NCBI RefSeq assembly: GCF_003610235.1
Contig: NZ_RAPR01000001.1
Span: 2,666,001 to 2,730,000 of the forward strand
Length of the DNA stretch: 64,000 nucleotides
Direction of reading: 5' to 3'
Source of the DNA: Catellatospora citrea
Lineage (GTDB): Bacteria; Actinomycetota; Actinomycetes; Mycobacteriales; Micromonosporaceae
A model generated the notes under the pieces. That model was not told the DNA's origin. It did not search any database and saw only the letters and a list, made by a program, of their open reading frames with translations. How positions within the stretch are numbered: position 1 is the stretch's first letter; each line of letters opens with the position of its first letter. A program made the translations under genes and the position numbers. Shown here in pieces: positions 44,098-53,693 of the stretch.

Positions 44098-44307
44098 ATG
44101 CACCCCCGACCGAACTTCACCGTCGTCCTGCGCGGCTTCGACCGCACCGAGGTCGACGCCCTGCTCGACAAGGTGAGCCGCGGCGAGCTGAACCTCGCCG
44201 GCGGCACCGTGTTCGACTTCACCGTCGTCCTGCGCGGATATGACCGCGAGCAGGTGAACGCCTACCTGGGCCGCCTGGCGGCGCCGGACGCGGCCGACGG
44301 TCCCTGA
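44098..44307 (+). CDS. Microprotein with two DivIVA-type N-terminal motifs
   Basis: This 69-residue protein has two near-identical segments, F-T-V-V-L-R-G-F-D-R-T-E-V-D-A-L-L (about 6-22) and F-T-V-V-L-R-G-Y-D-R-E-Q-V-N-A-Y-L (about 41-57), spaced 35 residues apart. The motif V-L-R-G-Y-D-x-x-x-V is the start of DivIVA/Wag31 domains, which bind curved membrane. Normal proteins have one such motif followed by a coiled coil, but here the coiled coil is absent. AGGA lies 8 bases before the ATG at 44098; an ATG at 44089 is also in frame. Probably a real small gene. Confidence 0.65.
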   Translation: MHPRPNFTVVLRGFDRTEVDALLDKVSRGELNLAGGTVFDFTVVLRGYDREQVNAYLGRLAAPDAADGP

Positions 44308-44311
44308 GCCT

Positions 44312-45379
44312 TCAGAAGGCGCGGGCGTACTGGTCCGGCCAGTGCGGCTGGCCGCCGAGCTTGGCCAGCGCCCGGCGCGGCCAGTACGGGTCGCGCAGCA
44401 GCTCCCGCCCGATCAGCACCAGGTCGGCCTGGCCGTCGGCGACGATGCGCTCGGCCTGCTCCGGTTCGGTGATCAGGCCGACCGCGCCGGTGGGCACCCC
44501 GGCGTCCCGGCGCACCTGCTCGGCCAGCGGGGCCTGGTAGCCGGGGCCGATCGGGATGTCGGCGTGCGGGACGGCACCACCCGAGGAGCAGTCGATCAGG
44601 TCGACCCCGGCCGCGACCAGCTCGCGGGCCAGGGCGACGGTGTCGGTGACGGCCCAGCCGCCGTCGGTCCAGTCGGTCGCGGAGACCCGGGCCAGCACCG
44701 GCACGTCGGGGCCGACGGCGTCGCGCACCGCCGTCGCGACCGCCACGGCCAGGCGGGTGCGCCCGGCGCGGTCGCCGCCCCAGCCGTCGGTGCGGTGGTT
44801 GGTCAGCGGCGAGTAGAACTCGTGCAGCAGGTAGCCGTGCGCCGCATGGATCTCCACAGCCCGGAAGCCGGCGTCGATCGCGTATATCGCGGCCTGCGCG
44901 AACGCGGCGATCACCGCGGCTATGCCGGCCTCGTCGAGGGCCCGGGGCGCACGGTACGCGGGCAGGAACGGCTCGGTGCCGGGCCCGGTCGGCTGCCAGC
45001 CGCCGTCGGCGTCGGGGACCCCGCCCCGCTCCTGCGCGAACGGCCAGTACGTGGACGCCTTGAACCCGGCGTGGGCGAGCTGGATCGCGGGCACCGCCCC
45101 CTGCGCGGTCACGAACGCCGTCACCGGCCGCCAGGCGTCCACATGCGCCGGGGACCAGATGCCGGCGTCGCGCGGCGAGATCCGGCCCTCCGGCAGCACG
45201 GCGCTGGCCTCGGCGATGATCAGCCCGGCCCCGCCGACCGCGCGGGCGCCCAGGTGGGTCAGGTGCCAGTCGGTGGGCAGGCCGTCCGGCCCGGCCGAGT
45301 ACTGGCACATCGGCGACATCGCGATGCGGTTGGGCAGCGTCACGCCGCGCAGTTCGAGGGGCTGGCCGAGTACGGTCAC
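44312..45379 (-). CDS. Old-yellow-enzyme NADH:flavin oxidoreductase (YqjM/NamA-like)
   Basis: This 355-residue FMN TIM barrel has S-P-M-C-Q-Y-S near the N-terminus (thermophilic-like OYE class with its Cys), I-Q-L-A-H-A-G, the substrate-binding E-I-H-A-A-H-G-Y-L (His-x-x-His) near residue 165, S-P-L-T-N-H-R-T-D, and I-G-R-E-L-L near the end. It reduces activated alkenes with NADPH. GTG at 45379 is chosen because it starts T-V-L-G-Q-P-L-E-L, matching the YqjM N-terminus. The extra 17 residues upstream show no ribosome binding site. Confidence 0.85.
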   Translation of the reverse strand: MTVLGQPLELRGVTLPNRIAMSPMCQYSAGPDGLPTDWHLTHLGARAVGGAGLIIAEASAVLPEGRISPRDAGIWSPAHVDAWRPVTAFVTAQGAVPAIQLAHAGFKASTYWPFAQERGGVPDADGGWQPTGPGTEPFLPAYRAPRALDEAGIAAVIAAFAQAAIYAIDAGFRAVEIHAAHGYLLHEFYSPLTNHRTDGWGGDRAGRTRLAVAVATAVRDAVGPDVPVLARVSATDWTDGGWAVTDTVALARELVAAGVDLIDCSSGGAVPHADIPIGPGYQAPLAEQVRRDAGVPTGAVGLITEPEQAERIVADGQADLVLIGRELLRDPYWPRRALAKLGGQPHWPDQYARAF

Positions 45380-45457
45380 GGCGCAACAGTACGGCCGGAC
45401 TCGGGCGTCGTCCTGTGACGCGGATCGCACCCGGCCGGGCTCGGCTCCGCACAGGGT

Positions 45458-45493
45458 GAAGGGCCGGGGAGACCATGGTCTTCCCGGCCCTTC
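45458..45493 (-). terminator. Near-perfect 36-bp palindromic terminator
   Basis: GAAGGGCCGGGGAGACCA (45458-45475) and TGGTCTTCCCGGCCCTTC (45476-45493) pair with a single wobble and almost no loop. It lies 20 bases past the stop of the minus-strand GPGG microprotein gene, upstream of the OYE gene, so it should end that short transcript. Confidence 0.7.
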
Positions 45494-45512
45494 GGCACTG
45501 CTGCGTGGCGTC

Positions 45513-45656
45513 CTACGAGAAGATGCTCACGCCACCCGGTCCGACCAGCAGACCGATCACGATCAGCACGATGCCCCACAGGATCTGGCGTCGTGCCAGC
45601 GAGACGATCCCGGAAACGACCAGGACCACGGCGAGGATCCACAGTAAAAGCTCCAT
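45513..45656 (-). CDS. GPGG-motif small membrane protein
   Basis: This 47-residue protein (ATG 45656, stop TAG 45513-45515) starts M-E-L-L-L-W-I-L-A-V-V-L-V-V and ends G-L-L-V-G-P-G-G-V-S-I-F-S. It has two hydrophobic segments with a basic link (A-R-R-Q), and the G-P-G-G-V-S-I-F tail conserved in actinobacterial small membrane proteins. AGGA lies before the ATG. Function is unknown. It is easy to miss because of its size, and the antisense frame is not coding. Confidence 0.8.
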   Translation of the reverse strand: MELLLWILAVVLVVSGIVSLARRQILWGIVLIVIGLLVGPGGVSIFS

Positions 45657-45710
45657 GGTTCCTACCTGCCCCACGAACTCGGTGACGAAACCGCTACTGT
45701 CCGTTGCTGA

Positions 45711-46529
45711 CTAGTCCTCCGCCAGCATGCGCTCGCGCAGCTGCGCGAGGCACCGGCTGAGCAGGCGAGACACGTGCATCTGGGAGACCCCGATCTGCTC
45801 CGCGATCTGGGCCTGGTTGTGGCCCTGAACGAAGCGCAGCATGAGGATCTTCTGCTCACGTTCCGGCAGTTCCTTGACGTACTGCCGGACCGCGTGCACG
45901 TCCGGAATGGACTCCAGCACGGTGTCGGTCTCGCCGATCAGCTCGCCGAGCTCCACATCGCCGTCCTCGCCGCTCACCGCGACGTTGAGGGAGTTGATGC
46001 GGTACGCCTGCGCGCAGTGCATCCCGGCCACCACGTCTTCGACGGTGACGTTGAGATGCGCGGCGAGGTCGTCGGCGGTCGGCCACCGGCCGAGGTCCTG
46101 GCAGAGCTGCGGGGACACCCGGTTGATGTCCAGGTACAGCTCCTGCATGCGGCGACTGACCCGCATGCTCCAGCCCCGGTCACGGAAGTAGCGCTTGAGT
46201 TCGCCGACGATCGTCGGCACCGCGAAGTGCACGAAAGCACTGCCGCGGGTGGGGTCGAAACGGTCCACGGCCTGGATCAGGCCGATGGTCGCCACCTGCA
46301 CGAGGTCGTCGCCGTCCACGCCGCGATGGCGGAAGCGGCGGGCCAGGCGTTCGGCCAGCGGCAGCCAGGCGCAGATGGCCTCCTGCCGCACGTCCTCATG
46401 TGCGGGGTCTTGCTCGCTCAGCTCTCCGAGACGGCGCAGCAGCACATCGCCGGCAGTCGCGTCGAGGGTGTCGGTCAGGGACGAGGGGGACGCGGACACG
46501 ACAGTCTCGCGAACCAGTGTTGCAGTCAT
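45711..46529 (-). CDS. Sigma-B/F/G-type RNA polymerase sigma factor
   Basis: This 272-residue sigma-70 family protein lacks region 1.1. Region 2 has D-D-L-V-Q-V-A-T-I-G-L-I-Q-A-V-D-R-F-D-P (2.1-2.2) and F-A-V-P-T-I-V-G-E-L-K-R-Y-F-R-D (2.3-2.4). Region 3 follows, then region 4 with a helix-turn-helix (Q-A-Q-I-A-E-Q-I-G-V-S-Q-M-H-V-S-R-L-L). This matches general-stress/sporulation SigB/SigF of actinomycetes, usually held by an anti-sigma RsbW. No anti-sigma gene adjoins it, so its control is at a distance. CGGAGG precedes the ATG at 46529. Confidence 0.85.
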   Translation of the reverse strand: MTATLVRETVVSASPSSLTDTLDATAGDVLLRRLGELSEQDPAHEDVRQEAICAWLPLAERLARRFRHRGVDGDDLVQVATIGLIQAVDRFDPTRGSAFVHFAVPTIVGELKRYFRDRGWSMRVSRRMQELYLDINRVSPQLCQDLGRWPTADDLAAHLNVTVEDVVAGMHCAQAYRINSLNVAVSGEDGDVELGELIGETDTVLESIPDVHAVRQYVKELPEREQKILMLRFVQGHNQAQIAEQIGVSQMHVSRLLSRCLAQLRERMLAED

Positions 46530-46750
46530 TGCAGGCCTCCGGCGCAGTGAACCGCGTGTGTTCCGGAGCGACGGGGGTCGTCCTCGGACACGGTTCGCCT
46601 GTGACGGACACAGCACCCGTTTCTTGAGCGCTGATCGACGGCTTGGCAGCCGACTCGGCAAGCCGAGCACTGCCGACCATACCGAAGGTCAGCCGAAAGT
46701 ACTAGTCCAAGGCGAGGAACGTACACGTCATGGGCGCACGCCCGGTGGGG

Positions 46751-47710
46751 TCAGAAGGAGAAACCCGAGGTCACGGCCCGGTGGTCGGTGCCGGGGGTAC
46801 GCAGCACCCCGGCCTGGGTCGCGGTCAGTCCGCGGTACAGCACGTGGTCGGGGCGCATCACCGGCAGTGAGGACGGCCACGTGAAGCCCCAGCCCCAGCC
46901 CGCGTCGGCCTGCGCGTCGCTCAGCAGCGCCGACAGCGGCGCGATGGCCCGGTCGGTGGCCGCGGTGTTGAGGTCGCCCAGCACCAGCACCCGCTGCGCC
47001 TCGTCGGCCCGGATCGCCTGGGCCAGCATGTCGATGGTGTGGTCACGGGTCGCCGTGTCGTTGATCCGCGCCGAGCCGAGGTGCACGACGTACACCGCGA
47101 CCTCGCCCTGCGGGGTCTGCACCAGCGCGCGCAGCGCACGGGTCCACTCCAGACCGGTGTCGACGCCGGCGACGTCCACGATCGGATACTTGCTGAGCAG
47201 GCCGACCGTCGACCGGACCGCGTGGTGCGGGTAGGTCTTGGCCAACTGCTCGGCGACCGTCTCGATGGTGCCGCCGGCGGCCTCCTGCAGCGCGATCAGG
47301 TCGGGGCCGCCCTCGGCCAGTGCCCGCACCGTGGTCTGCGGGTCGGGGTTGTCGGCGTACAGGTTCTGGGTGACCACCCGCAGCTGGACGTCGCCGCCCG
47401 GGGGCGGCAGCAGGGCTCGGCCGAACATCGCCGCCCAGATGACCGCGGGCAGCAGCACCGCCAGCAGTGCCCTGCCCGAGCGGGCCAGCAGCGCGGCGAC
47501 GGCCAGCACCGGCACGGCCAGGCCGAACAGCGGGGCGATGGTGTCGAGCACGCTGCCGATGCCGTGCACATTGGGGACGAGCCGGTGACCCGCGAGCACA
47601 GCCGCCAGCAGCAGGGCGGCCGCGATGACCAGCCCTGCCCGCCACGCCGGGCGCCGGGGCGGCGGCTGGGCCGGGCCTCCGGGCGTCTTCTTCAGCTCGA
47701 TGGTGGTCAC
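46751..47710 (-). CDS. Membrane-anchored endonuclease/exonuclease/phosphatase-fold protein
   Basis: This 319-residue protein has three hydrophobic helices in residues 20-105. An EEP domain follows with V-V-T-Q-N-L-Y-A-D-N, A-L-Q-E-A (metal Glu), V-V-H-L-G-S, V-L-G-D-L-N-T and the C-terminal T-D-H-R-A-V (catalytic His). Such membrane EEP proteins of actinomycetes are presumed phosphodiesterases or nucleases acting on the outer face; the substrate is unknown. The start is GTG 47710. A 17-bp hairpin lies upstream, belonging to the glyS transcript. Confidence 0.8.
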   Translation of the reverse strand: MTTIELKKTPGGPAQPPPRRPAWRAGLVIAAALLLAAVLAGHRLVPNVHGIGSVLDTIAPLFGLAVPVLAVAALLARSGRALLAVLLPAVIWAAMFGRALLPPPGGDVQLRVVTQNLYADNPDPQTTVRALAEGGPDLIALQEAAGGTIETVAEQLAKTYPHHAVRSTVGLLSKYPIVDVAGVDTGLEWTRALRALVQTPQGEVAVYVVHLGSARINDTATRDHTIDMLAQAIRADEAQRVLVLGDLNTAATDRAIAPLSALLSDAQADAGWGWGFTWPSSLPVMRPDHVLYRGLTATQAGVLRTPGTDHRAVTSGFSF

Positions 47711-47770
47711 TGTCCGTATGTTACCGGGGAGGACCCGAATCAAACTCGGCAAACGTCGCACTACCCTTGC

Positions 47771-47807
47771 GCGAAGTCCCCCGAACCACCGGTTCGGGGG
47801 ACTTCGC
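47771..47807 (-). terminator. Strong 17-bp perfect hairpin after glyS
   Basis: GCGAAGTCCCCCGAACC (47771-47787) and GGTTCGGGGGACTTCGC (47791-47807) with a 3-base loop, 16 bases past the glyS stop on the minus strand. It is the best terminator in the window. Confidence 0.85.
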
Positions 47808-47822
47808 ACACGTCAACCGCGT

Positions 47823-49202
<1,380 letters not shown>

Positions 49203-49383
49203 GATCAGGTCTCCATTCCGTTGGAGGTTGCCGCCGGCTGGCTGTCGGCGGAGGTCGGCGGAAGATCCGCACGACGTGGATACGGTACGGGCCACCTCTG
49301 GTCACCCGCATTCGGTTAAACGCTACTGCACACGCAACGTGGTGAGCCCGCCGGTGCGCCGCGCCGGACCCGGGTGCGGGCGG

Positions 49384-49887
49384 CTACTCCCGCCCGCAGA
49401 CTTCCAGGTCGGTGGTCTTCGGGTCCTGCGCGAGGCGGTAGACGACCCGCTCGGTGTCACCGTCGGTGTAGCGCTCGGTCACCGGCAGAGTGATCCCCGA
49501 GGTCCCCTGCAGCTCGACCTCGCCCAGCTCGTACGACTGGATGCGGTCCGGCCGGGACTCCTCCCGGCTGGTGAAGCGGGCCAGGTCCAGCCGCCGCTGC
49601 TCGTCCTCGCAGAGCAGCTCGTACGCCTTGTCGTACTTCTTGGCCTGCAGCGCGTCGAGGTAGGAACCCACCGCGACGTGGGCCCGCTCGTTGATCGCCT
49701 GCACCCCGGTGACGCCCAGGCCGACCCCGGCCACCAGGCCGCCGCCGCAGCACAGTGCCACCAGCCCGCCCGCGATGCCGAGCGCCCAGCCCAGCCGCGT
49801 TCCGCCGCCTTCGGCAGGCGCGGCCGGGAACGGCGGCGCGGCGCCCGGACCGGGCGGCACGGGCGAGGGCGCGGGCGCGTGGGTCAT
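49384..49887 (-). CDS. Pro-rich membrane protein with NTF2-like/DUF4878-like extracytoplasmic domain
   Basis: This 167-residue protein has a Pro/Ala-rich cytoplasmic N-terminus (residues 1-28) and one Gly-rich TM helix (33-60). An extracytoplasmic domain follows, with Y-L-D-A-L-Q-A-K-K-Y-D-K-A-Y-E-L-L near residue 80, the usual opening of DUF4878/NTF2-like domains. Two Cys remain outside (one near residue 93, one at the end). Start ATG 49887, with ATG 49899 as an alternative. Function unknown. Confidence 0.65.
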   Translation of the reverse strand: MTHAPAPSPVPPGPGAAPPFPAAPAEGGGTRLGWALGIAGGLVALCCGGGLVAGVGLGVTGVQAINERAHVAVGSYLDALQAKKYDKAYELLCEDEQRRLDLARFTSREESRPDRIQSYELGEVELQGTSGITLPVTERYTDGDTERVVYRLAQDPKTTDLEVCGRE

Positions 49888-49995
49888 GGCCGCGATCATA
49901 TTGCGTGCACCCCACCCGCCGCCGCCGTGCCCGAAACCCGACCTCGGCCGGCCCTCGGCCCCGCCTCCGGCAGGGCGCGGCTCACGCGGTCCGGC

Positions 49996-50313
49996 TCAGG
50001 CTCGGTCGCTGGCCCTGGTCTGCACCTCGCCGCCCGGCTCGGCCTCGGCCAGGGTCTCGAAGGCGCACGGCTCCATCAGCGATTCGGCCAGCAGGGGCGT
50101 CGCCGTCATCTTCACGTCGAAACCGCCCAGCGCGCGACGGTAGGCCCCCACGCTCTCCCACTCGGTGAGCAGGCACCAGTGCTCCGGCTCGTCCAGCGAC
50201 CGGGTCAGCTCCCCGCGCAGGTAGCCGGGGCGGGCCGCGAGGGCGGCGAGCGCCGCGTGGGCGCGCTCGACGAACGCCTCCTCGTTGGCGGCGATCACGA
50301 ATCGATTGAGCAT
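49996..50313 (-). CDS. Antibiotic-biosynthesis-monooxygenase (ABM) family protein
   Basis: This 105-residue dimeric ferredoxin-like ABM domain has N-R-F-V-I-A at the start, R-P-G-Y-L-R-G-E-L near residue 30, W-C-L-L-T-E-W-E-S near residue 47, Y-R-R-A-L-G-G. ABM proteins include cofactor-free quinone-forming monooxygenases and heme-degrading IsdG-type enzymes. No Asn/Trp/His heme set is evident. GAGGTG precedes the ATG at 50313. A Micromonosporaceae-type repeat lies directly upstream. Confidence 0.75.
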   Translation of the reverse strand: MLNRFVIAANEEAFVERAHAALAALAARPGYLRGELTRSLDEPEHWCLLTEWESVGAYRRALGGFDVKMTATPLLAESLMEPCAFETLAEAEPGGEVQTRASDRA

Positions 50314-50329
50314 CAGCACCTCACTACAG

Positions 50330-50384
50330 TAAGGAGGGGCACCTTCTTATCGTTTTACGGGGTAAAGGGTGCCCTTCTTAACGC
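50330..50384. repeat. Dispersed GCGTTAAGAAGGGCACC repeat, paired copy
   Basis: TAAGGAGGGGCACCTT (50330-50345) and AAGGGTGCCCTTCTTA (50365-50380) form an imperfect hairpin. The right arm, read on the minus strand (50384 down to 50368), gives GCGTTAAGAAGGGCACC, identical to 55087-55103. The paired arms, the exact sequence conservation and the intergenic location suggest a mobile or replicated palindromic element. Confidence 0.65.
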
Positions 50385-50405
50385 CAGTCGGAGAGGACCG
50401 CAGCT

Positions 50406-50669
50406 GTGCCCCAGGACGTCGCGAACAACCCGCTGCTGCGCCGGCTGGCCCGGATCCCGAAGGCCACCGCGCTGCTGGGCACCCTGGTCCTGCTCTTGGT
50501 GGCCGTGCTGCTGCCGAACCCGTACAGCGGCATCCTCCTGCTGGCGCTGGCCGCCGCCCTGGCCGCGCTGCTGGTGACCACCTGGCCGGTGCAGCCCCCG
50601 GCGACCCGGGCCCTGCGCGTGGTCGTGCTCACCCTGCTCACCGCCGCCGCCCTGACCCGCCTCTGCTGA
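50406..50669 (+). CDS. Small membrane protein (DUF6703-like)
   Basis: This 87-residue protein starts with GTG. Two or three hydrophobic helices follow a basic N-terminus (L-L-R-R-L-A-R-I-P-K): A-L-L-G-T-L-V-L-L-L-V-A-V-L-L, I-L-L-L-A-L-A-A-A-L-A-A-L-L-V and a final one. GAGAGGA lies upstream. I recall this pattern from actinobacterial DUF6703 proteins, of unknown role. The Zur box begins 31 bases after its stop. Confidence 0.6.
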   Translation: MPQDVANNPLLRRLARIPKATALLGTLVLLLVAVLLPNPYSGILLLALAAALAALLVTTWPVQPPATRALRVVVLTLLTAAALTRLC

Positions 50670-50700
50670 CCTGCGGGAGGGATATGCACCTATGCGTTTT

Positions 50701-50721
50701 TGACAATCGTTCTCATTTTCA
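50701..50721 (+). promoter_or_regulatory. Zur box in front of the zinc transporter operon
   Basis: A 21-base imperfect palindrome TGACAAT...ATTTTCA with central CGTTCTC ends 15 bases before the ATG at 50737. It matches the actinobacterial Zur operator (TGAAAAT-x7-ATTTTCA) in 13 of the 14 outer positions. Zur with zinc bound would block expression. The Zur gene itself lies in the same gene string at 53876. Confidence 0.85.
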
Positions 50722-50736
50722 GGGAGAGTTGACGCC

Positions 50737-51660
50737 ATGCTGAGCCGATCTCTCCAGCGCGCCGCCGTCGCCGGCGTCGCCGCGCTGCTGGCCATGGGCA
50801 CCCTGACCGCCTGCTCCGACTCCCCCGCCGACACCTCCGGCCGATTCGACGTCGTCACCGGCTTCTACCCCCTGCAGTTCGTCTCCGAGAAGGTCGGCGG
50901 CCCCGACGTGCACGTGGTCAACCTGGCCCAGCCAGGTGCCGAGCCGCACGACATGGAGCTGTCCCCCACCCAGGTCGCCGAGGTCGACCAGGCGGGGCTG
51001 GTGATCTACCTGAAGGGCTTCCAGCCGCAGCTCGACGAGGCCGTCGCGCAGAACGCCGCCGATCGCGCGTTCGACGTGGCCACGGTCACCCCGCTCGTCA
51101 GCGGCCCCAACCACGAGGGCGCGAACGAGGAGGGCGGCAGCGCCCCCGACCCGCACGTCTGGCTGGACCCGACCCGCCTGGCCGCGATAGCCGGCAGCGT
51201 CTCGCACCAGCTGGCCGAACGCGACCCGGCGCACGCGGCGGCCTACGCCGAGCGCGGCAACGCCCTGGTCGCCGAGCTGAACAAGCTGGACGCCGAGTTC
51301 ACCGCCGGGCTGGCGAACTGCCAACGGCACGAGATCGTGACCAGCCACGCCGCGTTCGGCTACCTCGCCGACCGGTACAAGCTCAAGCAGATCGCGCTGT
51401 CCGGGCTGACCCCGGACACCGAGCCCACCCCGCAGCAGGTCGCCGCCGTCGCCGCCGAGGCGCGCCAGTACGGTGCGACCACGATCTTCTTCGAGACGCT
51501 GGTGTCGCCGAAGGTCGCGCAGACGCTGGCCGAGCAGGTCGGCGCGAAGACCGCCGTGCTCGACCCGCTGGAAGGGCTCGCCGAGGGCGGGACGGGTGAC
51601 TACTTCTCGGTCATGCGGACCAATCTCGCGACGCTGCGTACGGCGTTGGGCTGTTCATGA
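50737..51660 (+). CDS. znuA: Zinc ABC transporter substrate-binding lipoprotein
   Basis: This 307-residue cluster A-I binding protein has a signal peptide with the lipobox L-T-A-C at about residue 23-26. Metal ligands fit the ZnuA/AdcA type: His in A-E-P-H-D-M-E near residue 71, His in D-P-H-V-W-L-D near 138, His in T-S-H-A-A-F near 205 and Glu/Asp in the C-terminal lobe. A short His/Glu loop (N-H-E-G-A-N-E-E-G) stands where ZnuA has its long His-rich loop. The Zur box 15 bases upstream confirms zinc regulation. Confidence 0.9.
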   Translation: MLSRSLQRAAVAGVAALLAMGTLTACSDSPADTSGRFDVVTGFYPLQFVSEKVGGPDVHVVNLAQPGAEPHDMELSPTQVAEVDQAGLVIYLKGFQPQLDEAVAQNAADRAFDVATVTPLVSGPNHEGANEEGGSAPDPHVWLDPTRLAAIAGSVSHQLAERDPAHAAAYAERGNALVAELNKLDAEFTAGLANCQRHEIVTSHAAFGYLADRYKLKQIALSGLTPDTEPTPQQVAAVAAEARQYGATTIFFETLVSPKVAQTLAEQVGAKTAVLDPLEGLAEGGTGDYFSVMRTNLATLRTALGCS

Positions 51661-51712
51661 GCCGGTGCGCTGAGCCGGACACGGCCGCCGACGAGCAGGA
51701 CGAGGAGAAGGC

Positions 51713-52474
51713 GTGAACCCCCCGGTTCTCGAGATCAAGCATGGCGCGGTCGCCTACGACCGGCCCGTGCTGCGCGACGTCAATCTCACCGTACGCAGCG
51801 GTGAGGTGGTCGCCGTGCTGGGCGCCAACGGCAGCGGCAAGTCCACGATGATCCGGGCCGGGCTCGGCCTGGTCCCGCTGGCCGAGGGACAGGTGGAGCT
51901 GTTCGGCGTCGCACTGCGGCGCTTCCGGAACTGGCAGCGCATCGGGTACGTGCCGCAGCGGCTCGGCGCGGGCGGCGGCGTGCCCGCCACCGTCGGCGAG
52001 GTGGTCTCCTCCGGCCGGCTGGCCCGGCGCGGCTTCCCCGGGCTGCTGCGCGCCGGTGACCGGCAGGCCGTCGCGAAGGCGCTGGCTGCGGTCGACCTGA
52101 CCGACCGGGTGCACGATCCGGTCGCCTCCCTGTCCGGCGGCCAGCAGCAGCGCACCCTGATCGCGCGGGCCCTGGCCGGTGAGCCGGACCTGCTGGTGCT
52201 CGACGAGCCCACCGCGGGCGTGGACGCCAAGTCGCAGGAGGCGTTCGCACAGGCGCTGCGCGACTTCGTCCGGCACGGCGGCACGGTGCTGCTGGTCGCG
52301 CACGAGCTGGGCCCGCTGCAACCGGTCATCACCCGCGCGGTGGTGGTGCACGACGGGGTCATCGCGCACGACGGCGCGGTGCCCCACCCGGCCGGCCACC
52401 ACGCCGAACCCGGCCACGACCACGTGCACCCGCACGCCCCGCAGGACCCGCCGAGCATCTGGGGACGCGAATGA
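51713..52474 (+). CDS. znuC: Zinc ABC transporter ATP-binding protein
   Basis: This 253-residue ABC ATPase has Walker A G-A-N-G-S-G-K-S-T near residue 38, the signature S-L-S-G-G-Q-Q-Q-R and Walker B L-L-V-L-D-E-P-T-A-G-V-D. The C-terminus is His-rich (H-H-A-E-P-G-H-D-H-V-H-P-H), which may bind metal and sense zinc. The start is GTG at 51713 with GAGGAG upstream. The 52-base gap from znuA resembles a fragment of the 71-bp repeat seen before zur. The permease start overlaps its stop. Confidence 0.9.
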   Translation: MNPPVLEIKHGAVAYDRPVLRDVNLTVRSGEVVAVLGANGSGKSTMIRAGLGLVPLAEGQVELFGVALRRFRNWQRIGYVPQRLGAGGGVPATVGEVVSSGRLARRGFPGLLRAGDRQAVAKALAAVDLTDRVHDPVASLSGGQQQRTLIARALAGEPDLLVLDEPTAGVDAKSQEAFAQALRDFVRHGGTVLLVAHELGPLQPVITRAVVVHDGVIAHDGAVPHPAGHHAEPGHDHVHPHAPQDPPSIWGRE

Positions 52475-53358
52475 TGAACGTGAACCTCATCGAGATCATG
52501 TCGCTGCCGTTCATGCAGCGGGCGCTGCTCGGCGCCCTCATCACCGGCCTGATCGCGCCCTCGCTGGGCATCTACCTGGTGCAGCGGCGGATGTCGCTGA
52601 TCGGCGACGGCATCGGCCACATCGCGCTGACCGGTGTCGGCGTCGGCCTGCTCACCGGCACGTCGCCGGTGCTCACCGCGATCATCGTGTCCGCCCTGGG
52701 CGCGGTCGCGGTCGAGCTGATCCGCGAACGCGGCCGCACGTCGGGCGACATCGCGCTGGCGATCCTGTTCTACGGCGGCATCGCGGGCGGTGTCTTCCTG
52801 GTCGGGCTCGCCCCCGGCAAGGGCAGCGCCAACCTGACGTCGTACCTGTTCGGCTCGCTGCTCACCACGTCCGCCACGGACCTGATCACGATTGCGATCC
52901 TCGGCGCGTGCGTGCTCGCGGTCACCGTCGGGCTGCGGCCCTGGCTGTTCGCGATCTGCCAGGACGAGGAGTACGCCAAGGTCTCCGGCCTGCCGGTGCG
53001 CGCGCTGAACCTGCTGCTGGCCGTGATGACCGCGGTGACCGTCACCGTCGCCATGCGCTCGGTCGGCCTGCTGCTGGTCAGCGCGCTGATGGTGGTGCCC
53101 GTCGCGGCCGCGCAGCTGGTCTCCCGCGGCTTCGGCGGCACCATGACGCTGGCCATGCTCGGTGGAGTGATCAGCGCCGGGGCCGGGATACTCGTGTCCG
53201 CCGGCTACGACACCGCGCCCGGCGCGACCATCGTGCTCGCCGCCATCGCACTGTTCATCCTGGTCGCGGTCGTGGGCACGGCACTGCGCCGGCGGCGGCG
53301 CGCCGACACCGGCGCCGCCGCGGTCTGCGATCCGCCCGAGTGCGTCCTCGACTCATGA
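52471..53358 (+). CDS. znuB: Zinc ABC transporter permease
   Basis: This 295-residue integral membrane protein has about eight to nine TM helices, with G-A-L-I-T-G-L-I-A-P-S-L-G near the N-terminus and the E-A-A-like cytoplasmic loop (V-S-G-L-P-V-R-A-L-N-L). It is the ZnuB/FhuB-type permease partner of the neighbouring ATPase, with overlapping ATGATG start at 52471. The whole znuACB set runs under one Zur-controlled promoter. Confidence 0.9.
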   Translation: MMNVNLIEIMSLPFMQRALLGALITGLIAPSLGIYLVQRRMSLIGDGIGHIALTGVGVGLLTGTSPVLTAIIVSALGAVAVELIRERGRTSGDIALAILFYGGIAGGVFLVGLAPGKGSANLTSYLFGSLLTTSATDLITIAILGACVLAVTVGLRPWLFAICQDEEYAKVSGLPVRALNLLLAVMTAVTVTVAMRSVGLLLVSALMVVPVAAAQLVSRGFGGTMTLAMLGGVISAGAGILVSAGYDTAPGATIVLAAIALFILVAVVGTALRRRRRADTGAAAVCDPPECVLDS

Positions 53359-53396
53359 TTGGGTATGCACCGACGCGCGGGGCTACGGTGGTCGAT

Positions 53397-53693
53397 GTGA
53401 GCCAGACGCAGTCCTACGTCCGCGCCGGAGAGCTGCTGCGGGCGCTCGCCGCGCCGGTGCGGATCGCGATCGTGACCGAGCTGGCGGCCAACGGCGAACG
53501 TCACGTGCACGAGCTGGTGGAACGGCTGCGGGTGGCCCAGCCCCTGGTCTCCCAGCACCTGCGGGTGCTCCGGGCGGCCGGGGTGGTCCGCGCCGAACGG
53601 CACGGCCGCGAGATCGCATACTCCTTGGTGGACGAGCACGTCGCGCACATCGTGGCCGACGCCGTCACGCACGCCGCGGAGCAGCGCCCGTGA
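53397..53693 (+). CDS. ArsR/SmtB-family zinc sensor
   Basis: This 98-residue winged-helix repressor has P-V-R-I-A-I-V-T-E-L near residue 20 and the recognition helix Q-P-L-V-S-Q-H-L-R-V-L-R. Helix 5 shows D79-x-H81 ... H92-x-x-E95, matching spacing D104/H106/H117/E120 of SmtB, so it should bind zinc at the alpha5 site. Start GTG 53397 is chosen; an ATG at 53355 overlapping the znuB stop would add 14 residues. Being in the zinc operon, it gives a second, derepression-type zinc sensor next to Zur. Confidence 0.8.
   Translation: MSQTQSYVRAGELLRALAAPVRIAIVTELAANGERHVHELVERLRVAQPLVSQHLRVLRAAGVVRAERHGREIAYSLVDEHVAHIVADAVTHAAEQRP

Noticed and set aside
45475..45714. An 79-codon plus-strand frame across 45475-45714
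   Set aside because: It is the antisense of the GPGG microprotein gene, whose conserved tail, TM helices and ribosome binding site favour the minus strand.
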